From Zhengitettix transpicula (Eukaryota > Arthropoda > Insecta > Orthoptera > Tetrigidae), in assembly GCA_037074705.1 (NCBI GenBank), contig CM073593.1, positions 107,696,238-107,760,237 of the forward strand: 64,000 nucleotides of DNA, given 5' to 3'. Positions 1 through 10,678 of this stretch are shown here, in pieces. The notes below the pieces were generated by a model. It saw nothing but the letters and a program-made list of their open reading frames with translations, searched no databases and was not told where the DNA came from. How positions within the stretch are numbered: the stretch's first letter is position 1; the number at the start of each line of letters is the position of its first letter. The position numbers and the translations under genes were made by a program.

Positions 1-143
1 TTCAAGTCCTGGATGATGACAGAGGGCGGACTTATCTTGGGCGGCGTGTTGTGAGCGCCCATCTGAAAGAGCTTGGCCTTTCTGGAAGTGACGCAGTGCT
101 GCGCCACCAAGCAGCACAAGACGAGCATCGCGCGCAGGCTCAT
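1..143 (-). CDS. First coding exon of a secreted protein, partial
   Basis: Reading the minus strand from an ATG at 143 gives 47 open codons running off the left edge. The N-terminus MSLRAMLVLCCLVAQHCVTS is a typical signal peptide: short basic start, hydrophobic core, small residues before the likely cleavage. The mature part begins RKAKLFQMGAHNTPPK and continues ISPPSVIIQDL. The start context is ACCATGA. The stretch is GC-rich like the two confident first exons in this window and unlike the AT-rich flanks. I do not recognise the family. It could be a short chance ORF, but a clean signal peptide at the start of an open frame in a GC island argues for a real first exon. The exon end lies outside the window. 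Confidence 0.5.
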   Translation of the reverse strand, partial: MSLRAMLVLCCLVAQHCVTSRKAKLFQMGAHNTPPKISPPSVIIQDL

Positions 144-469
144 GGTCGGTGATCCTCCACAAGGGACTGTTGGCCTGGACCTGCAGAACTTCCTCCGATC
201 CTTGCTTGACGCGGACTCGGCGTTGCGGTCAGGCAGGAAGTCGGACCCGATAGCAACGGAGGAAATTAGCAGCCAGACGCACGTAGTTTCTAGATTTCTG
301 CCATAACCAGACATTTCAAAATACGTTCGGATCTATTTTTTTAATAAACCCCCAATTACAAGTCCCACGTGACATAATCACAGTTGTAAATAACCAGACT
401 TTGTTATAGAACTTTCTTAATGTCATTATTTAGATTATTCGGGTATTCCGTTGTCTTGGAGTAGATGCG

Positions 470-665
470 TGAGCGAGAAAAAGTGGTAAAAAGGCAAAGA
501 AGAGGAGGAAAGAACGCAAGAAAAACAAAAAGGAAGAGAAAGGTTAAAGAGATGACGTGAAGGATCGTCTAGAAGATCAGAAAAAAAATATGTTGAGATG
601 TACTCCAAGCGAATAAAACAAAGCAAAGAAAAAAACAGATATAAATAAAGAGGCAGCGTGAAGGA
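470..665 (+). repeat. Polypurine tract
   Basis: The plus strand is almost all A and G for about 190 bases. This skew explains the open, Phe/Leu/Ser-rich minus-strand frame here, so no gene is called. Confidence 0.6.
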
Positions 666-699
666 AAAAAAAGTTAGGACTCTGTATACAGTCACTCTA

Positions 700-1100
700 G
701 GCCCAGGCCGAATTTACTACAAACTGGGGGGGTTACGGATGTGTCTGCGTTTAATTATGACATTTAACTTGCCGTTTAGCTCCTCCCCCCCCCCCTACAC
801 CTCAGGAGGACGGGAGTGGAATTTTAGAAACATGGCAACACTGTCAATATTTGCGTAGTAGTAGTAATAATAATAATAATTTTCAGCCTTAATTAGATTC
901 ATAGTAATTCTCTGGTCGTTGGTTGTGTATAATTTCAACCGCCTTTCGGCATGGGAAGGGGAGCACCCTTAGGGGGTGGGGGTGGAGGACGTTATAAGAG
1001 AATAACGCGAATTCCTCCGAGATCGGAGTCAAATCCAGGGTTATGGATGTCGCTTAGTTTAATTATGACGTCCCCCGGGCAACGCCGGACACCCAGATAG
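700..1100 (+). mobile_element. Helitron-like element copy B1
   Basis: Shares the module seen at 4215-5083, 8928-9466 and 18365-19135: a TTTAATTATGACATT segment, a poly(C/G) run, 'ATTTCAACC', a G-rich stretch and 'GGAGTCAAATCCAGGG'. The right end has CCCGGGCAACGCCGG, a short hairpin, a few bases before a degenerate CTAG-like end. Helitron 3' ends are known to carry a hairpin about ten bases before CTRR. No Rep/helicase ORF is present, so it is non-autonomous or a fragment. Confidence 0.5.
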
Positions 1101-1789
1101 AATAATATATATAACCTAGTAAATATATATGTAACTGCATGCTTTATTATAACCTTATTTTTCAATCGTATCTAAATATGTTTTAACTTAATTCAAACAA
1201 CCCTGTTTTAAAGAATGTGTTTTTTAAAATAAATCGGAGACTGTGTAAATGTTTGTTGTTATTATTGATCTATATAGAGAGAGTGTGAGAAAGGACGGAC
1301 GTGAGTTACCGCACCCGGGGCGGAAGATTTCTGCCTAATCACCTGACGTCATCCCATTACTACAAGCAGTCAATAACATGGTCAGGGAAAGAGCGACCAT
1401 CTTCCCCACACGTAGGCTGGGACGCATTTCCCTGTTACGTTTACGTTTACGTTGCGTCTGTCTCCGCCGCGAGTGAACGTCTCGGCCGATCTACTTTATC
1501 TTTTACCGTTAATTACTGCAGAATTTGTAACACTAATTAATGACAGTCGAACTTTTCTCTTCCGAATCGAATCTTAAGAGACGCTCGATCAAGTTCCACC
1601 TCAATTCTTCGTTTCGAAACTAAAACGGTGAAATAAAAAATCACTACCCGAAATTATTACTGTCTTCCAGTCTGTTATGGACACCACATTTTTTCTGGGA
1701 CTTTGGCAACACTGTCCATAAATATATATTTATTTACTTCCACATTGGAATTTGAGATTTATAAAGAACTGTGTGTGTGGGTGCCCGGT
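1101..1789. other. Intergenic, no gene seen
   Basis: No convincing coding frame. Contains the octamer TGACGTCA at 1344-1351 and the 12-mer TGGCAACACTGT at 1704-1715, both over-represented in this window. Confidence 0.6.
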
Positions 1790-2060
1790 GGTGGTCCTAA
1801 TTAAACTCAGCGACATCTATAACCCCGGATTCGAATCCATTCTCGGTAGTTTTTTGCATTATTTTCATGTAAACACCCCTCCACCCCCACCCCTTAGTGG
1901 TGCTCCCCTCCCATGCCCCGAAAGGGAGTTGAAATTATACACAAAATAAACCACTATCAATCTCATTGGCTCCTACCCCCCAAAAAAAATATTTATCTGA
2001 CGCAAATATAGACCGTTTTAGAATTCTTAAAAATTTCCACCCCTGCTCCTGAGGAAGGTA
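1790..2060 (-). mobile_element. Helitron-like element fragment B2
   Basis: The reverse complement matches the family B module (TTTCAACTCCC, then GGTGGTGCTCC-like G-rich sequence, then the GGATTCGAATCC variant of the internal box). The hairpin/CTAG end is not seen, so this is an internal fragment. Confidence 0.5.
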
Positions 2061-2175
2061 GACGTGTTTCACCCCCCCCTCCACAGTGTTTGTTTCATGG
2101 TCGCAAAGAACACGTGTACGAAATTCGGTCAGATTTGCTCCACGGGAAACACATAAGCAGTCTTTTATTTATTAG

Positions 2176-2178
<3 letters not shown>

Positions 2179-2268
<90 letters not shown>
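2179..2268. repeat. (CT)n followed by (TA)n microsatellite
   Basis: A run of CT dinucleotides passes directly into about 30 TA dinucleotides. Apparent ORFs reading IYIYIY come from this repeat. Confidence 0.9.
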
Positions 2269-2271
<3 letters not shown>

Positions 2272-2303
2272 GAATAATAAAAACAGAATGTATTAGAAAA
2301 AAA

Positions 2304-2839
2304 GCCTGCGAGAGGATTTCTCGCAGGTGAACCTTCCCAGAGAGCTCTGGCGGGGGCTACCTTTGGGGATGCCTTCACATCTCTCTGGGTTTTTTTTTGA
2401 ACTAAGGTTCCCACATGCCGAGGCACCTCGGTCTGTTCTGAGAGGTGTATGTTCCGGGGTCGCAGACCTTGGCCATACGGCAAGAGTTGTCCGCTATTCC
2501 TATAGGAATAGTCGGCCAGCTGCCTCCTAAACTGGCCAAGGAATGGCGAGGGGTAAGCTGCGTCCCCACAGCAAACTCCTCTCCCGGTATCGGAAGGGCG
2601 TGGGACAAGTACCCAATGCCCGACCAACCTGATGCAGGTTTTTCTAGGGTTTCTCCTGCATCACTTTTAGGCGAATTGCCGGATAGGATCCTTAAACTAC
2701 AGTCCGGGGGCCCCTAGTTAACCCTTGGCTGCCTTCCTCTACCCTTCCGCATCCCCCCTTTCAAATCCCTTCCTATGCTATTGAAGGGGAGTTGCCACCA
2801 TGTGGATTACCCTCATGTAGCCTGTTGTCCCCTAAAAAT
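2304..2839 (+). mobile_element. Poly(A)-tailed retroposon, family A copy 1
   Basis: A near full-length copy of the commonest dispersed repeat here. Landmarks in order: an inverted GCGAGAG/CTCGCAGG start, GGGGCTACCTTTGGGGATGCC, GTTCCGGGGTCGCAGACC, TCGGCCAGCTGCCTCCTAAA, AGGGCGTGGGACAAGTACC, GGATCCTTAAAC, TAGTTAACCCTTGGCT, CCTACCCTTCCGCATCCCC, GGGGAGTTGCCACCA, then CCTA and an A run. Other copies end in 7-16 A, so it behaves like a SINE or the 3' piece of a LINE. No tRNA A/B box was recognised. Confidence 0.75.
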
Positions 2840-4214
2840 AGAATGTTTGATTATCTGAACGTATAATATTCATAGAACTTTAAACGCGTGGACAAATTGC
2901 AACAAAAGTTAGTAGACACAACTCCATAAAAAAACTCACAAATCGAAGAAAAACACCTTTGGGGGGCGGGGGGGGGTGAGAAATCCACCCCCTAGCATAA
3001 CAGTGGCATGAAGCCTGGATAAAAAAAATTATATTTCTGTTTCCGTCAGTTTTATTTATTAGATTATAAATGACCACTTGCAACGTGCTGGTGAGCTGAG
3101 GCGTTGTGCGCATGCGCAGGGACTGTGACGTCACCGCCACATAAACTTCTCGTTTTTAATGATGGCGTTACTAAACCTGCACAGACACATTCATAGTAAA
3201 ATTAAAGTTACGATTATGCTGCGGACACCCACACAGACAATTATATGTTGAAACGTTGTCCAATGTCCAACATTCCCTTTTAGTAAAATAATAATATATT
3301 TTTTAGTCGACAGTGTTGCCAACGACCCGACAGAAACATCCGTTGTCAGAGTCTCTGTACGCCCCACGTGACGTCATCATATGACGTCATCACGTTTGAT
3401 AATTGTGTGTGTATGTGGCGATATATACTTAAATTACAAAGGGGTTAACTAATCACGTTTACAGGTGTTGGTCAATTATAAACGGTAACAATTCGACAGC
3501 GTGTGTCTCAAATAAGACTCATAAATGATTAATTAAGTATTGGTTTTATTGATTTTTAATTGTATTGATGGGAGCCCGTTTTTCGCTTTTATTTCATAAA
3601 CGGCTTTTAAAGTACGTGACATGACGTGGTTGAGCCTGAGGTCATGAGGCTGTATTGTGGAGAAATTATTTATGTTAAAATTAGAGGGGGAAATGTTTAC
3701 TAATTAGAGTTATTGAAAGTCTTAGAGGTTACAACCTCATGGAAACATTTTATTTATCAAGGGAGCGAAAACAGTTGGTGAGACGGAGAAACCAGTTGTT
3801 AGAGGAGTTGAGGTACCTCAAGGGTCATTCGTGGAGCTTCTGGTGCAACGAACGCCTGACCCTGAACTTTCTCCTCTCCGGGGGGCTTGAAGCCTGCGTC
3901 TGCCTTCATGTGTCCACGCGTTCCTCTGTGACGACTACGGTTCTCTGCAATGGTTCACGAGTGTAAGAACTTTTATCTAAACACTGGCATCGTGAGTAGG
4001 TGATATGAAAGCGGTGTAGACTCGTATGACCTTTCCATTCTCTTCTCGTTTGCCTTTAAAACCCGTTGAGCAGGTCAGCCACAGTGTGTTAAACACTTTG
4101 AAGACGAATGCAGACAGCCATTTCCTCTTCACAGTACAAGGAACACAACTGTGCTGTAATTGTGTATTATTTTCATCACCAAATGTCGTACACGTGTTCC
4201 TCGCGACCAGGAAA
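2840..4214. other. Intergenic, no gene seen
   Basis: No convincing gene. Holds three TGACGTCA octamers (3126, 3369, 3382), the last two 13 bases apart, and the complement of TGGCAACACTGT at 3310-3321. A 75-codon ORF at 3739 matches nothing I recognise. Confidence 0.5.
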
Positions 4215-5083
4215 CAAACTGTGCGGGGGTGAGACACGTCCTCCCTCAGGAGCGGAGGGTGGTAATTTTCAAACGTGCTAAAACGGCCGATATTGAAGTC
4301 AGAAAAATATTTATAGAGATCAAAGAGATTGATTGTGTCTCTACCGATGTTATCTGTTTATAATTTCAACCCCTTACGGCTTGGGGAAGGGAGTAGGGGT
4401 GAAGGGGGCGTTAGAAGAAACTAGCGCGAATAGAACCGAGATTGGAGTCAAATCCAAGGTTATGGGTGTCGCTGAGATTAATTATGACACTCAACTTGCG
4501 ATTTAACACACCACGGGGGGGGGGGAGGGTGAACGAGTGTGGAAATTTTCAAACGTGTTAAATGACTCGTATAAATATTTTTCATGGTCGATTAAATTCA
4601 TAGTATTTCTCCCGATGTCGTCTGTGTGAAAATTTCAACCCCCTTTGTGGCTTGTGAGGGGAACACATTTAGAGATAGGGGTGGAGGGGCGTTACAAGAA
4701 ACTAACGCGAATAGAACCGAGATTGGAGTCAAATCCAAGGTTATGGGTGTCGCTGAGATTAATTATGACACTCAACTTGCGATTTAACACACCACGGGGG
4801 GGGGGGAGGGTGAACGAGTGTGGAAATTTTCAAACGTGTTAAATGACTTATATAAATATATTTCATTGTCGATTAAATTCATAGTATTTCTCCCGATGTT
4901 GTCTGTGTGCATATTTCAAACCCCCCTTTTGTGGCTTGTGAGGGGAGCACATTTAGGGATAGGGGTGGAGGGGGCATTACATAAAAATAACGGAATAGGA
5001 TTCGGGATTGAAGTCAAAATCGGGTGTGGGGGTTTTGCATATAAATGACAACCCGGGCAACGCCGGGCACACAGCTAGTAATT
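4215..5083 (+). mobile_element. Helitron-like element B3 with three tandem modules
   Basis: Three consecutive modules of about 290 bp (from about 4236, 4511 and 4801) are nearly identical in places, each with an 11-base poly(G) run or relic, ATTTTCAAACGTG, ATTTCAACCCC, GGAGTCAAATCCAAGG and TTAATTATGACA. The right end is CCCGGGCAACGCCGGGC followed by ACACAGCTAGT: a short hairpin, then CTAG-T, the arrangement known for Helitron 3' ends. No coding capacity. Confidence 0.6.
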
Positions 5084-5189
5084 GAATAATTAAGCGTAAC
5101 GCCTGGAGAGAGATCATAAATATATACTTTTTAGGGCGCGAAAATTTATTTTATTGGACACCAGAAAATGCTCTTAACGGAGCTTTGGA

Positions 5190-5268
5190 ACTGCATCAGG
5201 TTGGGGAAATCTCGACGGGACCGCGTAGTGCGTGGCCGCTCTTACCATCTGAGCTGCCATGTTTCTTT
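5190..5268 (-). mobile_element. tRNA-like SINE fragment (A-box half)
   Basis: The reverse complement contains GGCAGCTCAGATGGTAAGAG, which fits a tRNA D-arm/A-box, followed by GTCCCGTCGAGATTT. The same tail follows a B-box-like sequence at 15880-15970, suggesting two halves of one tRNA-derived SINE. The B-box is missing here. Confidence 0.45.
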
Positions 5269-5370
5269 TCAAATTAACGTTTACACCACAAGAAACATTC
5301 CCAAGTTCTTTAACAACTAATTATTGTATTGTAATAAAAGTATAAAATCTTAACAGTGTTGCAAATTGAA

Positions 5371-5391
5371 TGTGTGTGTGTGTGTGTGTGT
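5371..5391. repeat. (TG)n microsatellite
   Basis: Ten uninterrupted TG dinucleotides. Confidence 0.9.
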
Positions 5392-5569
5392 TTTTAAAAT
5401 GAATATGTTTGGACACGTCTGAATAATTTTCGACGTTAGATTTTAAATTTTTTTATGTCTTCACTAATTCCAGTTTTTCAAGAACGTTTCGTCTGCCCAA
5501 TATAACAAGCACTCTAATCGAAACAATTAATCATTCGTAAATAACCATCGTGGTTATCCAAACTGTTAA

Positions 5570-5720
5570 TTTGGCCTTCAATAATTTTAATTATGGATTT
5601 TAATTAATGGAAGTTTATCATTTTAACTCGATTTTAATTAATGGAAGTTAATAATTTTAAATGGATTTTAATTAATGGAAGTTAATGATTTTAACTGGAT
5701 TTTAATTATTTTAAAATTAA
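5570..5720. repeat. Short AT-rich tandem repeat
   Basis: GATTTTAATTAATGGAAGTT recurs three times, separated by AATAATTTTAA-type spacers of unequal length. No coding meaning. Confidence 0.7.
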
Positions 5721-6317
5721 TCCTGAAGCCCATAATTACTAGACAAGGCAATACGTGTGTATGGTTATGTCTTCTTAGGTTTATTAATTGGTAAATTGTT
5801 ATTATCCTACTTGAGTGCGCATTTGTAAATAAATTTTAATGGTTAAATCTTAATAAAATTTGCAATTTTGAAGGGGTGAGAAAATTACAGAAGCATTTGT
5901 TCATGGCTTCTGCGAAGTTCTCCATGACGGTCTGACCTCACATGGATCTCTGGAAATGGGAATATTCTGGAGAATCTGTCCAAGTAACTTGAAGGTTAAC
6001 CGCAACATTTATTTTCCCCCGTTATTGGGAGATTTGAAGATTGTCTCCAGGAGGAGAAGATTGACGTCATCAACACCAGTTTGACGTCACACGGAGGGTT
6101 CAAGGAATATTAAGGAAGTCCCTTCGGTGTGTGCGTGTGACGACGACGACGATGATGAAAGAACACCACCATTGAATGTGCAGTGCGACAGGAGGAGGAA
6201 ATGTCGGACGTAGATTCCTCCATGAATATTCCATCGTGACTTTCCTAACGGGTTAATGAACATTTGAAAATATTTTTCTGTGTGCGTTAACAGGGAAAAC
6301 GATTTTTTAAAAAAATT
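5721..6317. other. Intergenic, no gene seen
   Basis: No gene recognised. Two TGACGTCA octamers lie 20 bases apart at 6062 and 6082. Confidence 0.5.
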
Positions 6318-6872
6318 GTCGCCACAGGCCGAGGCCTGTTCTGAGAGGTGCATGATCCGGGGTCGCAGACCATGGGCATACGGTAAGACTTGTTCGTTGT
6401 TTCCATTGGAACAGTCGGCCAGCTGCCTCCTAAACTGGTCGAGGCACGGCGAGGGGAAAGCTGCGACCCCACAGCTAACCCCTCTCTCCCGTCATCCAGG
6501 GAAGGGCGTGGGACAAATACCAAATGCCCGACATACCTGATGCAGGCTTTTCTCGGGTTTGTCCTGCATCACTTTTAGGTGGAAACACTGGAAACACTAA
6601 AAAAAAGCTGCGATTGTTCGGCAACGCCGCATTGTCCCGTTGGCACTCTCTGGGACACTAATCTAGTTCTGCTGTTCCCTGGTGCCCTTATACGCCCTTG
6701 TTATATTAATTATAGGAATGCCGCGGGTGGGATCCTTAAACCATAGGCCGGGGGCCCTAGTTAACCCTTGGCTACCTTCCTCTACCCTTCCGCATCCCCC
6801 CTTTCAAATCCCTATTAAAGGGGAGTTGCCACCACGTGGATTAGCCTCATGCAGCCTGTTACCTATAAAAAA
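6318..6872 (+). mobile_element. Retroposon family A copy 2, interrupted
   Basis: 5'-truncated family A copy starting at CCGAGGCCTGTTCTGAGAGG. It is interrupted after CACTTTTAGGTG by about 130 bp (6584-6715) and resumes at AATGCCGCGGGTGGGATCC to the A-rich tail. The interruption must be younger than this copy. Confidence 0.75.
6584..6715 (+). mobile_element. Nested insertion, family C copy 1
   Basis: The core GCTGCGATTGTTCGGCAACG through TTGTTATATTAA is repeated almost exactly at 7324-7425, about 720 bp downstream. It lies inside a family A retroposon. Short TAGG-like sequences border it, too short to be sure of a target duplication. Confidence 0.6.
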
Positions 6873-7323
6873 CAACTGAAGATTCTGTTCTGTCCGCTCC
6901 GCTACCTTCCTTGCGTTTTTTCGTTGATTATTCATGTTTGGGCTCCAGGTAATTTTTTGGAGAAAATCACCAAAACAACTTTTTAATCTTTCATAATTTT
7001 TTAATCGAACACGAGATATAATAAACTCCAGGGCGTGGTTTATAAAACTTTTAAATCTAGTTGGACCACGTCCATCCGTGGTCGAGTCCAGTCTGGAACT
7101 GACCATTACGCTTCTCCCCTTCGCCGGCCTAAAATAACATTGCATTTCCGGCACATGCATAAACACAGCCACTGCAGTCACCCCCGCCAAGGGCGCTCGA
7201 CCGTACCTCGCAACAATCATGTTACTATATATATATATTATTTCCACCTATGAGGTTCTTTTACGACCACATACACGTAGACTATGCTATAAAAGTTCAC
7301 TGAAAACAGTAAGTAAAAAAAAT

Positions 7324-7425
7324 TCCTACGACGCTGCGATTGTTCGGCAACGCCGCCTTGTCCCGCTGGCACTAATCTTGTTCTGCTGCTCCCTGGTGCC
7401 CTTATACGCTCTTGTTATATTAACC
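7324..7425 (+). mobile_element. Family C copy 2
   Basis: Direct copy of the nested insertion at 6605-6715. It ends in ATATTAA, followed at once by CCCTTTGCACTCGAGGGC. TTAA plus CCCTTTGC resembles a piggyBac-type end, but no matching second terminus was found. Confidence 0.55.
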
Positions 7426-8037
7426 CTTTGCACTCGAGGGCTCCGGAGCGGAGCCATTTAAAATTGTGTTCAAGCTCGAGGGCTCCGCGTGCAGAGATGG
7501 AGTAAAGTCAAGCGGGTCTGGTTGAGTCTTATGAAGGGACTCTGCGTCGGAGGAACCTGCAGACTGCATGCGACCTCGACCATAGCGAGCAAAACAAGAC
7601 AACGACTAAGAAATGGACGAGGTTGGAGGGGGATGGGATAAGAACTCGCTCGCGGATCCTCATTATTCCACAGTACCCTTTTTTTTTTCGCCCGTTTGCA
7701 GTTGTTCCTTTATTTTTCGATTTTTTAGCCTTTGTGATCTGAGAACTCCAGGTCCATTTATCTCTACTGCATTATCTCGACCGACAGGTGTTTGTTTTGT
7801 AGATTGAGTCCTGCCCCCCCCCTCCTCCTCCTCCTCCTGGAGCTGTAAAAAATGGTGGCTGGTGGGGAGCAGGGTCCGAGATTCGTGAAACTTATTTAAT
7901 TTGGTAATTCAGAGAAGTGAAGACGTTCCTGTTAGATATAATTTAACACTGCAAACAAGCCAATGGCTACAGAGGAATCTAAAGAAATTGGGGGAGAAAG
8001 AAATAGGAGTAGCCTGTTGGTTAAATAATATCTTCAC
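7426..8037. other. Intergenic, no gene seen
   Basis: Contains two copies of GCTCGAGGGCTCCG-like sequence within 60 bp and a CTCCTCCTCCTCC run near 7821. No coding frame recognised. Confidence 0.5.
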
Positions 8038-8155
8038 CTGAAGAAGATGGCGGTGCAAGCCATCGAAACGTTGTGTTTACAAAACTACGCTACCCGGTTG
8101 CAATCCCGAGAGAACTTCATTCAGCAACTACACCGGGAAAACCTACGTTCCTTAA
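8038..8155 (+). ncRNA. Hammerhead ribozyme-like motif with element tail
   Basis: CTGAAGA (8038-8044), stem II GATGGC/GCCATC around a GGTGCAA loop, then GAAAC (8065-8069) and GTT. This fits the CUGANGA-stem II-GAAA-NUH core of type I hammerheads. CAC just before the core can pair with GTG after the cleavage site (helix I). The following sequence to about 8155 (CCCGGTTGCAATCCCGAGAG, then CACCGGGAAAAC) is homologous to the arms of the hairpin at 13737-13924, so both belong to one mobile family, probably Penelope-like or retrozyme. Confidence 0.6.
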
Positions 8156-8159
8156 TATC

Positions 8160-8927
8160 TTGTCCCCTTGAAGCTAAAAATAAAAATAATGCAACAGTAG
8201 TTATTGTAATTCATTACTGATTGGTATAAGCAGTAATGTTATTAATAAATTAGAAACAATATGGAGTAGAGGACTGAGGGCGCCATCTTGAAGTAAAATC
8301 ATAGAGTCAGGATATGTTAAATAAATTAGAATAGTTAAATGTCAGGGACCAAATTTCGTATGATGTGTTAATTTTTATTTATAGAATATACAAGGGTCGG
8401 GGGAGGGGGGGGGGAGGGAGGGGGAGGGAGAGGGTAGTTGCCCTGAGAGTTTAAATAGATGTCCATAATCGTGACACCAGGCGGAGGGAATATTTTTTAA
8501 TGAGCATCTGAATCTAAGAAGCACTAAAAATTCGATGTTTGATAGAGGGTTAATGAGTTGCCTGTAGCTGAAAACAGTAGGAGTAGTTTAAGGGCATTAT
8601 AGAAAAATTATTGTTAGAGATAAAGAAAATAGTGATAGGTAAATACTTGTAGTTAAGCTAAATTGTAAAAATAAATAAACACGCACGGGTTCAAGAAATT
8701 AATCCGCCGATGCACGTTTTTTTAGGGTTTTAGCTTGGTCCTGTAATAAGACATTATTCTTTAAGCTTTATAAATTTAATATGAGTGTTTAAATGTTTTT
8801 TTTAATTTTTCTAATAAATAAAATAGACTGTTTGTATGTATGTATGTAATTTCCACATACAAATCTACACCGGTGAGAGAAAATTTAACCAAATTCCATT
8901 CTAACCAGAAACAAAAACACTGAAACA
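8160..8927. other. Intergenic, no gene seen
   Basis: AT-rich, with a G-rich run at 8395-8435 and three ATGT-type tetramers near 8834. No gene seen. Confidence 0.5.
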
Positions 8928-9466
8928 GGGGGGGGGGGCGGAAATTTCCAAAAAATTCTAAAACGGCAGCCGATATTTGAGTCAGATAAATATTTTTCTG
9001 GGAGTCAATGAGAGTGATAGTGTTTCTCCCGACGCTGTTGGCATAAGGGAGGGGGAGGGGCAGCACACTTAAAGAGGTGTGTTACATAAAAAATCGCGAA
9101 AACAACCTGAGATTGGGAAGGAATCCGGGGTTATGGATGTCACTGGGTTTAATTATGACATTCAAATTGCCCGTTCGAGGCCCAGGGGTGGCGCGTGGGT
9201 GGGAAATTATTAAAAATGTAAGACGGCCGATATGTTCGTCAACTGAAAATTTTTTTTGAGGTCAAAGTCTTCCTCCATATATTTATTTTAGTATAATTTA
9301 TTTCCTCTTTCTGCCTTGCTTGGGGAGAATCATTATGGATGGGGGGTTGAAGGGATGTTGGATAAAAATAACACGAAAACATCCGAGATTGGAGTCGAAT
9401 TCGGGGTTATAGGGGTCGCTGAGTTTGATAATGACAATCTTTGGCAACGCCGGGCAACCACATAGT
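8928..9466 (+). mobile_element. Helitron-like element B4
   Basis: Two degenerate family B modules, starting at an 11-base poly(G) and containing ATTTCC, TGTTTCTCCCGACG, TTAATTATGACATTC and GGAGTCGAATTCGGGG, with end TTGGCAACGCCGGGCAAC then CACATAGT, a mutated CTAG end. Confidence 0.5.
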
Positions 9467-10031
9467 TGCTTGGCACAGTAATAATTAATACCGATGATAC
9501 GTGATTCAGCTGGACGGATTAGACAGGGCGTACTTTATTCTCCATTGGGGGGGGGGGGGGCAGGAATTGTAAAGATGAACTGCAGTAAATAATTCGTTAC
9601 AAGTTAATACAGGCAAAGGTGTGTTAGGTTGGCAACAGTGTTCTCCGCTTCGATTGCTTCAGCGGCTAAAATTAGGCTCGACTAATCTGGGAAGTAGGTA
9701 CAGGAAAACCTCGTGGTCCAGTCAGCGATGACGCAAGGATGTTTCGGGGTAAAATGTCCAAGAGAGGTTTTATTCGCCATTGTTTCATGAGCTTGAGAGT
9801 GTGATGGAGTCTTGAGGCCGCGGTGGCCCACGGTAGCGCTCCTGAGGAAGCTTCCTTTCCCCAGGCTGACGTTGCTGTTTCGACATTGTCGCGTGCGCGT
9901 CGTGGTGAAAGGCGGGGCCCCGCTGTTGTCTCCGGCTGTTTGCCACCGTAACGACCCTCGAGCGTGACGTCACGGGGCCATTATTAGTGGAACAGAAGCG
10001 CGGCAAGAGCGACCAGTCTAGCGGCGGACAT
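9467..10031 (+). promoter_or_regulatory. Likely upstream/5' region of alternative first exon 1a
   Basis: GC content rises from about 9780 toward the exon 1a ATG, as expected for an insect promoter/5' UTR. A CRE-type palindrome TGACGTCA lies at 9965-9972, 60 bases before the start codon. No TATA box was recognised, so the start of transcription is unknown. A 14-base poly(G) lies at 9547. Confidence 0.3.
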
Positions 10032-10678
10032 ATGGACGGAGCGACGTGCTTCTTGGCCGTGGTGACGGTGGCGCTCGTCGGGGCGCAGGATTTGCCCTGG
10101 TGGCTGGTCGAGACGTCGGGACCGGCCTTCGGGTACGCGACGGGCGTTGACAACAGCGGGGGCGGGTCTGGCGGCAACGGGGGCTTCGGTGGCGTCGGAT
10201 CCAATGGTCAGGTCGGGAACGGTGGCGTCGGATCCAACGGTCAGGTCGGGAACAGTGGCTTCGGTGGCGTCGGATCCAATGGTCAAGTCAGCAACGGGGG
10301 CTTCGGCGGCGCTGTGCCCGTTGTAACAAGTGGTCAAGTCGGCAACGGTGGCTTCGGCGGTGCTGCACCTGTGGATGGTGGAACAAGTGGTCAAGTCGGC
10401 AGCAACGGCTTCGGCGGTGTCGGGAACGCTGAACCCGTGGATGTTGGAAGCAATGGTCAAGTGAGCAACAACGGCTTCGGCGATGTTGACGACGCGGGCT
10501 TGGGGATGCTGGGAGAGGCCTCGGCCGCCCTCATCGAGTCCGACGTGAACGTCTTCGAGCAGAGCTCCTACGACCCTTGCTTCTGTGCCGACGGAGGGTT
10601 GTCGTGTCTCTGCGTCGTCTACTACCAGTGCATCAACGGATCCATCTCGACGTCCGGCTTCAACCTGCTCGACGACAG
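10032..10678 (+). CDS. CLIP-domain serine protease homolog (PPAF2-like), alternative first coding exon 1a
   Basis: Encodes 215 codons plus two bases. MDGATCFLAVVTVALVGA is a signal peptide, followed by QDLPWWL. A spacer of Gly/Asn/Val repeats (units like GNGGFGGVGSNGQV) covers about residues 40-150. The exon ends with the first half of a CLIP domain: SSYDPCFCADGG, CLCVVYYQC, then SGFNLLDDR. I chose ATG 10032 because the 15 upstream in-frame codons spoil the signal peptide. The donor is AG|GTCAGT, and AG joins G of the exon at 34652 to give Arg, continuing LSKPKVETCPGVQKCCREP, which completes the CLIP cysteines. CLIP-A homologs of this type are secreted haemolymph cofactors of prophenoloxidase activation. 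Exon 1b at 20891 encodes a parallel N-terminus, so the two are alternative starts. Confidence 0.85.
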
